The translations under genes and the position numbers were made by a program. Shown piece after piece: positions 43,430 through 52,889 of a DNA stretch of 64,000 nucleotides. Numbering within the stretch: position 1 is the stretch's first letter; each line of letters starts with the position of its first letter. The notes beneath the pieces were generated by a model. The model was given only the letters and a program-made list of their open reading frames with translations. It was not told the origin of the DNA and did not search any database. This stretch comes from an uncultured Parvularculaceae bacterium (lineage in GTDB: Bacteria > Pseudomonadota > Alphaproteobacteria > Caulobacterales > Parvularculaceae): the NCBI GenBank assembly GCA_947259375.1, contig CAMYLZ010000022.1:124001-188000 (forward strand), in the 5' to 3' direction.

Positions 43430-45021
43430 TGGGTATACGAATGCAATTTTGTGGCGCGGCGGGAACCGTCACCGGTTCCTGCTATTGGATCGAACATGAT
43501 CGCGGCGCGTTTCTGGTCGATTGCGGAATGTTCCAGGGCTCCAAAACCCTGAAAGAGCTGAACTACGGTGAGTTTCCGTTTCGACCGACGGCGCTGGATT
43601 TCGTCCTGCTAACCCACGCGCATATCGATCACAGCGGGCTTTTGCCCAAACTCATGCGCGCCGGGTTTCGCGGCAAGGTGTACGCAACGCATGGCACGAA
43701 GGATTTGCTCGCCTTCATGCTTCCCGACAGCGGCTATATTCAGGAAACCGAGGTCACATTTCTCAACAGGCGCAACAGGCAACGTGGATTGGATCCGGTA
43801 ACCCCCATCTATACCAGCGAGGACGGTGAGGCAGCCGCCAAGCAGATCAAGCCGATCGACTATCAAACCTGGTTTGAGCCCGGCCCTAGCGTGCGTGCGC
43901 GTTTCTGGAATGCCGGCCATATTCTCGGATCCGCATCGATCGAACTCGAATTGCAGACAGGGGACAACGAGAAACGAGCATTGCGGCTTCTTTTTTCAGG
44001 CGATATCGGGCCGGACCACAAGCTGTTTCATCCGGACCCGGAAGCGCCCAATCATCTCGATTATGTCATATGCGAAGCGACATATGGCGCGCGCCGCCGC
44101 GAGCCGTTGCCGCCGAATGATCGCCGCAAGGCGCTGGCGAAAGTCGTCGCAAAATCATTCAGCCGCGGAGGCGTTCTCGTCATGCCCGCCTTCAGCGTCG
44201 AGCGGACGCAAGAATTATTGGCGGACCTTAGCGTGCTGATGTCCGACGGCGCGATCAAGGACCGTTTGTTGTTTCTCGACTCTCCGCTAGCGATCAAGGC
44301 GACCGAGACATTCGCCGCGCATGCCGGAAATCTCGAAGATGTCAGCGATGGCGGCGCGCTTTTCAGGCACGCCTCGTTTCACTTCACTCGAACGGTCGAG
44401 GAAAGCAAGGCGATCAATAATTACGAAAACGGCGTTATCATTATCGCAGCGAGCGGTATGTGCGAAGCAGGACGCATCCGCCATCACTTGAAACATCGTT
44501 TGTGGGACGAGAAAAACACTATCTTGCTTACCGGCTATCAGGCGCCGGGAACTCTCGGCGCTTTGCTGGAGGCAGGCAAGAAAGCTGTTCGTATTCAGGG
44601 TGAAGACATAAAAGTAAACGCTGCCATCGAGACGATCGACATATACTCCGGCCATGTCGACGCCGATGGTCTCGTCGAATGGGTAACGGCGCGCCAACCA
44701 ATTACGCGCGCGGTTTTTCTCACCCATGGCGAAGAAGAAGGTCTTGCTGCGCTCCGCGAGCGCCTCACGAGCGGCCCGCTTGAACCGTCGCGAGTCATTA
44801 TACCGCGCCTCGATGACAAGTTCGACCTCGTAAGCGGCGTCATGGATAGGCCGGCAGAACCGCAACGCCTTCCCCCAGAGGCTGTCTCAGCGCCGGATTG
44901 GCACAATGACCTGGCGCAGCTATCCCTCGACATGCGCAGCACCCTGAACGAGGCGGCCGACGAACGCGCCAGAAAAATCATTCTTCGGCGCATCCGGCGG
45001 GCCTTGGAGAATGATGCGTAA
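43429..45021 (+). CDS. Beta-CASP metallo-beta-lactamase RNase
   Basis: 530 aa. The metal motif HAHIDH (His63, His65, Asp67, His68) belongs to an MBL fold, with an inserted beta-CASP domain and a C-terminal RMMBL-type segment (TGYQAPGTLG, then HVDADGLVEW). Proteins of this architecture are RNA endo/exonucleases related to CPSF-73. The ATG at 43429 overlaps the preceding stop and has GGAGGAG upstream. As last gene of a nucleotide-recycling operon it could supply nucleotides from RNA turnover. Confidence 0.87.
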   Translation: MGIRMQFCGAAGTVTGSCYWIEHDRGAFLVDCGMFQGSKTLKELNYGEFPFRPTALDFVLLTHAHIDHSGLLPKLMRAGFRGKVYATHGTKDLLAFMLPDSGYIQETEVTFLNRRNRQRGLDPVTPIYTSEDGEAAAKQIKPIDYQTWFEPGPSVRARFWNAGHILGSASIELELQTGDNEKRALRLLFSGDIGPDHKLFHPDPEAPNHLDYVICEATYGARRREPLPPNDRRKALAKVVAKSFSRGGVLVMPAFSVERTQELLADLSVLMSDGAIKDRLLFLDSPLAIKATETFAAHAGNLEDVSDGGALFRHASFHFTRTVEESKAINNYENGVIIIAASGMCEAGRIRHHLKHRLWDEKNTILLTGYQAPGTLGALLEAGKKAVRIQGEDIKVNAAIETIDIYSGHVDADGLVEWVTARQPITRAVFLTHGEEEGLAALRERLTSGPLEPSRVIIPRLDDKFDLVSGVMDRPAEPQRLPPEAVSAPDWHNDLAQLSLDMRSTLNEAADERARKIILRRIRRALENDA

Positions 45022-45060
45022 ACGCGCGGGACGCCTTTGATCTTGGCGCTTTTCCGGCGG

Positions 45061-45103
45061 TTGATTTCGATCAATATGAAAAATTGGAGCCTTGCCCTAT
45101 CAT
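45061..45103 (+). promoter_or_regulatory. FNR/FixK-dependent promoter
   Basis: A perfect box TTGATTTCGATCAA at 45061-45074 and a -10-like TATCAT at 45098-45103. The box centre is about 42 bases before the expected start of transcription, the class II activator geometry. It serves the universal stress protein gene. Confidence 0.75.
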
Positions 45104-45125
45104 CTCAACAGAGAGGAGCATTCCC

Positions 45126-45995
45126 ATGGAATTCAAAAGCATTCTGGCGCCGTTTGTGGATGAGCAATCCGCGAAAATCGGCTTCGATGCGGCTGCGATT
45201 ATGGCAAAAAGGGATAAAGCCCACATTTCATGTGTTCACATTCGCCAACGGCCCATTCCGGCGACAACCGTGATCTACCCGCTCGGCGGCGTTTATACGG
45301 AGTTTACGGAGAATTTTCAGGAAACCGAAAACAAACTGGCGGCAGATCTCAAACAATTGTTCCGTGATTTGTGTACCGATAATAAAATCAGCATTACCGC
45401 GCCAAATGATTATGAAAAGAGCCAAGGGATCACCGCCTCCTGGCGCGACGAGGAAGGGGACTTGCTCTCGGCCGTTACGCAACGCGGCGCAGCTTGCGAT
45501 CTGTCAATCGTCGCCGCGATTGGCGAGAGCGCCTCGCCTCAGGCGAAGCTGGTGGCTGAGGAATTACTTTTTCAGTCGGGCCGGCCGGTGTTGCTGTGTC
45601 CCCCGGCGGGTCTTGGCGCCGAGCCGCAAAGAATCGTCGTCGCCTGGAATGGTCGGGCCGAAGCGGCGCGCGCCGTCGCCAGCGCGCTCGGGCTGCTAAA
45701 AGCCGCCGAGAGCGTCAAGGTGCTGACGGTCCGCAAAGCCGAGGCGCCGACTATCAATACCGATCAGATTACCGCCAATTTGCGCCTTCATGATGTTGAG
45801 GCCAGCCAGACGGAAATTGAACTTGCCGACGACGAAAACGAGACGGAAAGGCTTGATGAGGAAATTGGCGAGTTCAACGCAGACCTTCTAGTTATGGGCG
45901 CGTATTCTCACAGTAGATGGCGCGAAGCCATCCTCGGCGGTTTCACGCGGCATATTTTGAGACAATCGCCGATCGCCGTGTTTCTGTCCCAATAG
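45126..45995 (+). CDS. Universal stress protein, tandem domain
   Basis: 289 aa, two Usp-like halves. The N-terminal half starts MEFKSILAPF; the C-terminal half ends with the nucleotide-binding type motif MGAYSHSRWREAILGGFTRH. The ATG at 45126 follows GAGGAG. Directly downstream of a perfect FNR/FixK box, it is expected to be induced at low oxygen. A paralogue with nearly the same C-terminal motif is at 56730-57605. Confidence 0.88.
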   Translation: MEFKSILAPFVDEQSAKIGFDAAAIMAKRDKAHISCVHIRQRPIPATTVIYPLGGVYTEFTENFQETENKLAADLKQLFRDLCTDNKISITAPNDYEKSQGITASWRDEEGDLLSAVTQRGAACDLSIVAAIGESASPQAKLVAEELLFQSGRPVLLCPPAGLGAEPQRIVVAWNGRAEAARAVASALGLLKAAESVKVLTVRKAEAPTINTDQITANLRLHDVEASQTEIELADDENETERLDEEIGEFNADLLVMGAYSHSRWREAILGGFTRHILRQSPIAVFLSQ

Positions 45996-46188
45996 GCATT
46001 TTTGTCAGGGCGCCGCTGCAACGCCCCCTCGCCGCACAAGCGCGTGAGTAATCCATTAGCGCGGTTCGTTCCGTCCGCGTTACTAAACCTAAGCCCGGCC
46101 GGGCGGGCATCCGAAAGCACAACGCCAAATATCACTTTCTGAGCCGCTCTGCTTGCCGCCGTCGAGGCAGTTTAGATTTCCAATTGAT

Positions 46189-46261
46189 AAGCCCTGCGGG
46201 ACGATCGCTGCGGCATGCAATCTCCCCCTGCTGCAATCACGCGTCCGCCGCCGCAGGGCTT
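46189..46261. other. Long-range inverted repeat in a gene-free stretch
   Basis: The region 45996-46531 shows no credible gene. It contains perfect 11-bp arms AAGCCCTGCGG (46189-46199) and CCGCAGGGCTT (46251-46261) around a 51-base interior, followed by TTGCTATAG. This could be a structured RNA or a remnant regulatory element. Confidence 0.35.
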
Positions 46262-46387
46262 TGCTATAGTGGCCCACTTTCGGAAACCGGCGCCAACCGG
46301 CGCCGCGCCCAGGGGCGGCCGGGCGCGTCTCCAAACTGTGACGCCACCACAGCCATAAAACTCTATCGCATTTGCGCAGTGCGATAT

Positions 46388-46401
46388 TTGATCCCAGTCA
46401 A
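46388..46401. promoter_or_regulatory. Orphan FNR/FixK-type box
   Basis: TTGATCCCAGTCAA, with the same TTGAT/GTCAA halves as the box at 39755. No gene with good start signals follows on either strand for some 130 bases, after which the 3' end of the convergent flippase-like gene is reached. Confidence 0.5.
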
Positions 46402-46531
46402 TCCGGCTCACGAAGGTCCGTGCTTTGCTGCGTATTTCGCAAGGCTGCGAATGCCGTATGGTGCGCGTTCACGAAAAATCCTTCTGCAATCGACAGTTGG
46501 GAATTGTTTGAATTCCAGTCGGATTTTGCGC

Positions 46532-47590
46532 TTATTCGTCTGCGCGCTCATGCGGCGGCAACGGCGCCGCCGCTGACTTAATGCGCAGCATCTCTTTTTG
46601 AATAATGAAGAACCCCGGCGCCAGCGGCAGCCACAGCGACAATCCTCGATATACCAGCGTTGCGGTCAGGGCATTTTCGACGGATACGCCGAACACCGTC
46701 ATGCTGGCGATCATGCCCGCCTCAAATGTGCCAAGCCCCATAGGGATAGGGCCGACCGTCGCCGCGACCGAACCGATAACAACGCCAACAAAGCAAATGC
46801 CATAGCCGGCGGGGGCGCCAATTGCGAGAAAAACAAAATACAAGGTCACGGCGTCTACCATCCGCACCATAAACTGAACGACAGCCGCCTCGAAAAACAG
46901 TCGTCGTTCATTGGCGATCCCCTGCAACGCTTCGCCAAGGAACGTGCTTGCTCTGGCCGCCCAACGTGTTTTCCGAAGCCAGGCCGGCGTGCGTTCCGGC
47001 CTGAAGACAAAAACAACGAATCCGAGCATCGCAAGCGAAAGGATGATTGCTGAAAAGGCGGCAATGCTTCTTGCCAGCGCCGGCGGCGCACCATTTGCCG
47101 AAGCCAGCGCAAACAGGCTGATCATCGTTGCGGCGAGAAAAGCCGTGAAGAACGAAGCCGTTGCGAAAACGAATACGGAAAATGCGTCCTTTTGCGCAAC
47201 ACCGCGCTGCCCAAGCGCGTGCAGAAAGAAAACCGCGCCGGAAACGCCGCCAGAGGGTAGCGCCTGATCTGCGAACAATTTTGCAATCGATAATGGATAA
47301 AGACTGAAGAATGGCAGGGGCGCAGCGGCCCGCGCAAGAACCCGGCGCCAGACATGCGCGACCAGCCCGTAAGTCCCTAATTGCGCCAATCCAGCCGCCA
47401 GAAACCAGCGGGGGTTGAGTTGCATCGCCTGTTCCGCAAATTCACCTATTTCGCCAAGATTGACCGCAAGCATGATAACGGCGGACAGCGCAATCACGCC
47501 CACAAGAGCAAACGCCAAGCGCCGCCGGGACGATTTTGCACGGACCGGCAAGGGCGCCGCCAATTCGCTTTTTCTACCTTGTTCAACCAT
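46532..47590 (-). CDS. Flippase-like membrane protein (UPF0104 / LPG synthase TM family)
   Basis: About 352 aa, eight or so transmembrane segments. Typical pieces are ALPSGGVSGAVFFLHALGQRG and GTFEAGMIASMTVFG of the lysylphosphatidylglycerol synthase transmembrane/UPF0104 family (first given here as ALPSGGVSGAVFFLHALG). There is no aminoacyl-transferase domain, so lipid flipping is more likely than lysylation. The ATG at 47590 overlaps the P-type ATPase stop by eight bases, so it is the last gene of that operon. Confidence 0.8.
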   Translation of the reverse strand: MVEQGRKSELAAPLPVRAKSSRRRLAFALVGVIALSAVIMLAVNLGEIGEFAEQAMQLNPRWFLAAGLAQLGTYGLVAHVWRRVLARAAAPLPFFSLYPLSIAKLFADQALPSGGVSGAVFFLHALGQRGVAQKDAFSVFVFATASFFTAFLAATMISLFALASANGAPPALARSIAAFSAIILSLAMLGFVVFVFRPERTPAWLRKTRWAARASTFLGEALQGIANERRLFFEAAVVQFMVRMVDAVTLYFVFLAIGAPAGYGICFVGVVIGSVAATVGPIPMGLGTFEAGMIASMTVFGVSVENALTATLVYRGLSLWLPLAPGFFIIQKEMLRIKSAAAPLPPHERADE

Positions 47591-50294
47591 CAACCTGCCC
47601 CTCCGGCGCGGTTATCCGCATGTCGCGCCGGTCACGCGGGCGCGCAATGACCGCCTTGTAGCCTTCGCCGACAGCAAGCACCGTAGCCGCAAGACCGATC
47701 ATAACCGCCCATTCGGAAATTCCGACCACATTCAGGTCCAGCAAATCCTGGAAAAACGGAATGTGCATCGCAGCGATATGAAGTGCTTGCGCAGACAGGA
47801 TACTGATGATCAGGAACGGGTTGTTATGGACGGGAACCGCGAAAAACGACCGTGTTTCGGAACGGCAATTCAGCGTATGAAAATTATTAAATGACACGAG
47901 AAACAGCAATATGAGATTGCGGGCTGACGCCTCGTCAAATCCCATCCGGACATACAAACAGTAATACAGCGCGAAGGCCAGCGCGCTAATATATCCGCCG
48001 ACGATCAAACATTGCTCAATCATCTGCCGATTGAAGATCGATTCTTTCGGGCGTCGCGGACGCCGATGCATGATATCCGGCTCTTTTCCTTCAAACGCCA
48101 GCGCCACATCCTGAATGCCCTCCGTGACCAGGTTTAACCACAATATTTGTACCGGCGTCAGCGGAATCGGAAGTCCGGTCGACAAAGCAAGGGCGAATAT
48201 GGCGACTTCCGTGATTGCGGTGCTGATTAAAAGCCAGACGATCTTTCGGATATTGTCATAAGACGCCCGGCCTTCTTCGATTCCCGCGACGATTGATGCA
48301 AAATTGTCGTCCGTAATGATAAGGTCGGACGCCGCCCGCGCGACATCTGTGCCGCCCGCCCCCATCGCCACGCCGACATGTGCAGCCTGCAACGCCGGCG
48401 CATCATTGACGCCATCCCCGGTCACGGCGACGAAATGTTCGCTTTTCTGCAGCACTTGCACGATCTGGGTTTTTTGCGCCGGCTCAACGCGCGCGTAGAT
48501 TGTCGCAGAATCGATCGCATCAAGCAGCGCATCCCCTTTGAGGCGCGCCATCTGTGCGCCAGTCAAGGGCTCCGCCGCCGGCCAACCGGGATCGAGTTGA
48601 TGTGCAATCGCCATCGCAGTCTGCGGGTGATCGCCGGTAATCATCCGCACATCAACGCCGGCGGCCCGCGCGGTCGCCACCGCCTGCGGCGCTTCACTTC
48701 GCAGCGGGTCAATCAGCCCCGCGAAGCCGGCAAACTGCAAATCGTGCAACGCGCATTCATCTAACGCTGCCATTCCATCCGTCCACGGCGCCTGCGCCAA
48801 GGCAATCACCCGGAAACCCTGCACGGTAAGACTTTGTAACGACTGCGCCGCTTTCGGATCGCCCGCAAGGCCGCACATTGGGAGCACTTTTTCAGGCGCG
48901 CCCTTCACCGAAACAGTCTGTTTGCCTTCAAATTCATATAGCGATGCAGAGAACCCGAGCGCCGGTTCATAAGGAATCGACGCACGCTTGGCGCCGGCTT
49001 CCTTAAAGTTGCGTTGCGGAGCCTCCAATTTTTCAGCCAAAACAAGAAACGCGACATCAACGGCGTCGCCGCGCGCCTCGACCGCGCCTTGGCTCAGGCT
49101 GAGGTCCGCTTCATTGGTCAAGGCGCCGATCACCGCCAGGGTCTTCAGCGCACTCTTTGACGCTGCGCGAGGCGCCACGCCGTCGGCGCGCAGCACATCT
49201 CCTTCCAGCTCCAGCCCTTCGCCGCCAATATCGATTGCATCGCCATTAGCAAGCACGACGCGTTTTATGGTCATTCTGTTCGCGGTAAGCGTTCCCGTTT
49301 TGTCGGTTGCAATCACCGTACACGAACCAAGCGCCTCCACCGCCGGGAGGCGGCGGACGATGACATTGCGATGCCCCATTCGGGAAGACGCGATAGCGAG
49401 CGCAACCGTGATCGCAACCGGCAAACCCTCTGGAATAGCGGAAACAGCCAAAGCCACCGTCAGCAAGAACACGTCGGAAAGCCCTGCGCCCTGTATATAC
49501 TGACCGAGGCCCAGAACGAATGCGATAGCGAGGATGATAACGCCGATCCGGTTGGAAAAGCGCTGCATCCGGATCAGCAAGGGCGGCCGCATGGACTGCT
49601 CGCTGAGGAGGCCTGCAATTAAGCCGATTTGCGTGTCGGCCCCGGTCGCGCAAACGACGCCAGTCGCCCGCCCGGCAATCACCATGGTTCCCGCATGCAC
49701 CATATTGCGCCGATCGCCGAGAGGCGCGTCATCACAAAGCACTTCCGCCGCCTGTTTCGCCACGGGCAGGGATTCGCCGGTCAACAGAGACTCGTCGACT
49801 TTGAGATCCTGTGATGCGGCCAGCCGCAGGTCGGCCGGCACCACAGCCCCCGATTCAAGACATACGATATCGCCCGGAACAATCTCGGTGATTTCCACAT
49901 TGCGCCGCACGCCGGCCCGAATAACCGTCGGAAAAATTCGCAAGGTCTTTTTCAGCGACGCCGCGCTGGCTTCCGCGCGCCATTCCTGAAACGCGCCTAT
50001 CGTCACATTGATAACCACAACGGCGCAGATGAAAGCGCCATCGGTATGCTCGCCAAGCGCGAAGGAAACCACCGCCGCGAAAAACAATATGAAGGTCAAC
50101 GGATTGTTGAGTTGCCGAATTATGACTGCGAGCCGAGTTGCGTGTCCGGTCTCAGGCAATGCATTTGCGCCGTAACTTTCACGCCGGCGTCCGGCCTGCG
50201 CATCGCTAAGCCCGGCAGCATTCGTCTCAAACACCTTAAACGCAAATTCGTACGGCTTTGCGTGCCAAGGCGTTTTTGAAAATGCCTGCATCAT
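47583..50294 (-). CDS. P2-type cation-transporting ATPase
   Basis: 903 aa. The phosphorylation motif DKTGTLT (Asp about residue 331), TGES, the fourth-helix ion motif IPEGLP, and the hinge TGDGVNDAPAL are all present. An N-terminal cation-ATPase domain and six C-terminal hydrophobic segments place it with Ca2+/Mn2+ or Na+/K+-type P2 pumps (PMR1/SERCA-like), not with heavy-metal P1B pumps. The transported ion cannot be fixed. It follows a cytochrome c lipoprotein gene and is probably driven by the FNR box at 51123. Confidence 0.88.
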   Translation of the reverse strand: MMQAFSKTPWHAKPYEFAFKVFETNAAGLSDAQAGRRRESYGANALPETGHATRLAVIIRQLNNPLTFILFFAAVVSFALGEHTDGAFICAVVVINVTIGAFQEWRAEASAASLKKTLRIFPTVIRAGVRRNVEITEIVPGDIVCLESGAVVPADLRLAASQDLKVDESLLTGESLPVAKQAAEVLCDDAPLGDRRNMVHAGTMVIAGRATGVVCATGADTQIGLIAGLLSEQSMRPPLLIRMQRFSNRIGVIILAIAFVLGLGQYIQGAGLSDVFLLTVALAVSAIPEGLPVAITVALAIASSRMGHRNVIVRRLPAVEALGSCTVIATDKTGTLTANRMTIKRVVLANGDAIDIGGEGLELEGDVLRADGVAPRAASKSALKTLAVIGALTNEADLSLSQGAVEARGDAVDVAFLVLAEKLEAPQRNFKEAGAKRASIPYEPALGFSASLYEFEGKQTVSVKGAPEKVLPMCGLAGDPKAAQSLQSLTVQGFRVIALAQAPWTDGMAALDECALHDLQFAGFAGLIDPLRSEAPQAVATARAAGVDVRMITGDHPQTAMAIAHQLDPGWPAAEPLTGAQMARLKGDALLDAIDSATIYARVEPAQKTQIVQVLQKSEHFVAVTGDGVNDAPALQAAHVGVAMGAGGTDVARAASDLIITDDNFASIVAGIEEGRASYDNIRKIVWLLISTAITEVAIFALALSTGLPIPLTPVQILWLNLVTEGIQDVALAFEGKEPDIMHRRPRRPKESIFNRQMIEQCLIVGGYISALAFALYYCLYVRMGFDEASARNLILLFLVSFNNFHTLNCRSETRSFFAVPVHNNPFLIISILSAQALHIAAMHIPFFQDLLDLNVVGISEWAVMIGLAATVLAVGEGYKAVIARPRDRRDMRITAPEGQVDG

Positions 50295-50400
50295 CGCGAC
50301 TTTCGGCCCTTGGGGGGTCCATCGCGAACAGGCGTTTGAGGATGTATGCGCCGCGCGTTTCGCCGGCGCCGCCTTTTAGAACATAAACGCCTGGCGTTCG

Positions 50401-50979
50401 TCATTCCGCCTCCGGTTCAAGCGGTATGCGCTCACCCCGGCTCTTATATTCCGACCAGTCCTTGGAGCGCCAATAAGGCGTGTCCAAAAACCAGTCCTGC
50501 ATCGCGCTCGGCACCGATTGCAAGGTCAGCAATGTCCGCTCTTCGCTGCTGGCGGCGAATGCGGCGATATCGGCGATATCCTGCCCTTCAAGCGCAATGA
50601 CATAACCGAGTTCGATTGATTGCAACGCTGTCATCGCGGCGGCCCCGCGCCACATCCGTGCCGAAAAAGCCAGCGGATCAACCTTCGCCTGACTGGCCGG
50701 CCGGTCGAGCGGCGGCGCGGCCGTTCCGCCAACTCCATTGACCTGATGGCAGATCACGCAGCCATTGGTAATGAAAAGTATTCGTCCGCGGCGCGGATTG
50801 GTTTGGGGAATAACGACATCAACGGGCGCGGGCGGCCTGGCCAACGCTTCACGGCGCGAAGCTTCTTCTGCTTCAGCGGGCTGCCGATCACGCGCTTCAC
50901 CGGCAACATCCCCACCGCCGCAACCAACCGTCATCAGGCTGATTAGCGCCGCGATGCTGCGTCCGCTTAATTGGTTCAT
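50401..50979 (-). CDS. Cytochrome c lipoprotein
   Basis: About 192 aa from the ATG at 50979 (AGAGGCTTGGG upstream). A lipoprotein signal with Cys in LMTVGCGGG is followed by a heme c motif CVICH and, further on, a class I-like fold with Met residues (for example ARMWRGAAAM) that could be the distal ligand. It is thus a periplasmic, lipid-anchored monoheme cytochrome of unknown partner. Longer in-frame starts up to 51090 would destroy the signal sequence. It lies behind the divergent FNR-type box at 51123. Confidence 0.78.
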   Translation of the reverse strand: MNQLSGRSIAALISLMTVGCGGGDVAGEARDRQPAEAEEASRREALARPPAPVDVVIPQTNPRRGRILFITNGCVICHQVNGVGGTAAPPLDRPASQAKVDPLAFSARMWRGAAAMTALQSIELGYVIALEGQDIADIAAFAASSEERTLLTLQSVPSAMQDWFLDTPYWRSKDWSEYKSRGERIPLEPEAE

Positions 50980-51122
50980 CCCAAGCCTCTTCTGTTTTTG
51001 AAAAATCCTGTTTGGCCTTTGGCGCACCTGCTCTTCGCCCCGATGCGCTACCGTTATCATCGCGCGCCCCGCCCTTTCGTGAAGCATCAATAAAAAATAA
51101 TGGATATGGCGGCCATATCACG

Positions 51123-51136
51123 TTGACCCAGATCAA
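51123..51136. promoter_or_regulatory. FNR/FixK-type box in a divergent promoter
   Basis: TTGACCCAGATCAA (TTGAC-N4-ATCAA). It lies between the cytochrome c lipoprotein (start 50979, minus) and the host-attachment-type gene (start 51196, plus), 60 bases before the latter, and could serve either or both. Confidence 0.65.
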
Positions 51137-51195
51137 TTCCGAAAAACCCCTTGGCTGGTCCAATATGCATGGTTTTAAACTCAGGATGCGCCGCC

Positions 51196-51654
51196 ATGCG
51201 AACGCCGAAACGCAAAACCTGGTTCCTGGTAGCCGATGGCGCCAAAGCGCGGTTATTTGAAAGTTACGGCCCCAACGCCGCATTCACCATGCAAGAGGAA
51301 TGGCGGAACGACGAAGCCCGCACGCCGGACAGAGATCTGCGGCGCGCGCCCCCTGTTCGCGGCCGAACTATTGGCACAGGCGCGCCTTTCGCCATTGCCT
51401 CACGCTCGTCTCCCCATGTCAAAGCTGAGGAAACTTTCCTCGCGGCGCGGACGCAAAGCATCAATGGCGCGCACAAAAAGCGGGCCTTCGACCAATTGGT
51501 GATCTGCGCACCGCCAGCCGCGTTAGGCATATTGCGAAAGCGCCTCGCGACAGAAGTCAACGCTGCAATAATCGGCGTAATCGGCAAGGATTTGACGAAT
51601 ACGACAGAAGCTGATCTGCAAGCCTATTTCGTTGAAAAACTCGAGCGTTGGTAA
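51196..51654 (+). CDS. Host-attachment-family protein
   Basis: 152 aa. Start MRTPKRKTWFLVADGAKARLFE is split here as MRTPKRKTWFLVADG and AKARLFE; the TWFLVADGAKARLFE opening and the closing GVIGKDLTNTTEADLQAYF match the Host_attach (PF10116) family, common beside stress and FNR-regulated genes in proteobacteria. The family resembles the baeRF/eRF1-like fold; its biochemical role is unsettled. AGGAT precedes the ATG at 51196. Expected to be induced at low oxygen through the box at 51123. Confidence 0.8.
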   Translation: MRTPKRKTWFLVADGAKARLFESYGPNAAFTMQEEWRNDEARTPDRDLRRAPPVRGRTIGTGAPFAIASRSSPHVKAEETFLAARTQSINGAHKKRAFDQLVICAPPAALGILRKRLATEVNAAIIGVIGKDLTNTTEADLQAYFVEKLERW

Positions 51655-52887
51655 TTATTCCGGATCACGCTTCTTGACCCGGGCGCCGTCCTTCACCCGA
51701 TTGCCCGGATAAATCACAATACGGTCACTCTCCCTGAGGCCGCCAAGGACTTCTGTTTCCACCCCATTATCCGCCCCAAGATCGAGCTCTGTCAGTCGCG
51801 CCCGTCCGCGAATGACCTGAAATGCCGCCCAATCGCCACCGGATCGAAAAACCGCACTGGACGGAATTTTTAACGCAGCTTCATTCTCCCAGATGACGAT
51901 TCTCACCTCAGCCCTGAAACCATGCCCCAAACGCTCGCGCCCAGCGGCATCGCCGGTAAATTGAATAACCGCGTTGACACGCTGTTCCTCGACACCGAGC
52001 GCGGAAAATTTTGTGAAGCCCCAAGGCTCAATGCGATCAACCACGCCGTCCAGCGCCCCCCCTCCGCCCCACTTTTCGATAATGACCCTGTCGCCAGGCG
52101 ATATCCTGACAGCGTCAGGCGACAACAGCTCCGCGACAATTTCCAAATCGCCCTTGGGATCCCCAATCTCGACAATAGGTGAGCCGGCCGCGACAACCGT
52201 CTCGCTCTCCCGGATCACGCGCAAGACCTTGCCGGAAATTGGAGCAATCAGCGGAATGGATTCGCGAGGATGAGGGTTTGTCGAAAGCGCAGCACGTTCG
52301 GCGTCCGAAGGCGACATGAGCATGGCGCGCGCGTGCTCAAGTTCGGCAATCCGCATGGCAACGGCCGCCTGCGCCGTCTCCAAAGCGGCGTCGGCCACGC
52401 GCCGCGCGCGTTCAGCCCGGTCGAATGTCACTTGCGAAATCGCACTCTTTTCGAGCAAGCTTCGCGCGCGATCCGCTTCCAGTCGAGCGTAATCCGCATC
52501 GGCCGACGCCCGGCGCTCTTCAGCTCTGGCGAGCACGATCGCCGCCTCAGCGGCGCCAACGGCAGCCCTTGCTTGCTCTTCCGTACGCACATCAAGAACG
52601 GCTGGACGCGTCGGCGTCAGGCGGGCAATAACCGTCTCGCCCTGATAAACCGCATCGCCGGGCTCAACATCGACCCGCAATAACCTGCCGGAAACCGGCG
52701 CCGACACCACATACTCCTCCCGAACCCGCGTCTTGGCCTCCTCGCTGATCGCCACCATCAATGGCCCACGAGATACGACGCCGATATCAACGAGCAATGC
52801 CCGCGGCCAAAAGGCGTACGCCATAAAGCCTGCAACCAGCGTGCAGGCGGCGGCGACAACCACCATCCGGGATTTGGCGCCTTCCAT
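51655..52887 (-). CDS. HlyD/RND-type periplasmic adaptor
   Basis: 410 aa. An N-terminal membrane anchor is followed by a lipoyl/barrel-sandwich half-motif (VSAPVSGRLLRVDVEPGD), an Ala/Glu/Arg-rich coiled-coil hairpin (about 100-200), the second half-motif (LIAPISGKVLRVIRESE) and a beta-barrel domain. It couples an inner-membrane pump to an outer-membrane channel. It stands at the end of the ABC operon with FtsX-like permease and ATPase, forming a DevBCA/MacAB-like tripartite exporter without an outer-membrane gene of its own. Confidence 0.87.
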   Translation of the reverse strand: MEGAKSRMVVVAAACTLVAGFMAYAFWPRALLVDIGVVSRGPLMVAISEEAKTRVREEYVVSAPVSGRLLRVDVEPGDAVYQGETVIARLTPTRPAVLDVRTEEQARAAVGAAEAAIVLARAEERRASADADYARLEADRARSLLEKSAISQVTFDRAERARRVADAALETAQAAVAMRIAELEHARAMLMSPSDAERAALSTNPHPRESIPLIAPISGKVLRVIRESETVVAAGSPIVEIGDPKGDLEIVAELLSPDAVRISPGDRVIIEKWGGGGALDGVVDRIEPWGFTKFSALGVEEQRVNAVIQFTGDAAGRERLGHGFRAEVRIVIWENEAALKIPSSAVFRSGGDWAAFQVIRGRARLTELDLGADNGVETEVLGGLRESDRIVIYPGNRVKDGARVKKRDPE

Positions 52888-52889
52888 GC

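Noticed and set aside
46184-46576. 130-codon ORF in the gene-free stretch
   Set aside because: No ribosome-binding site, no family, and a Cys/Arg-rich composition typical of non-coding GC-rich DNA.
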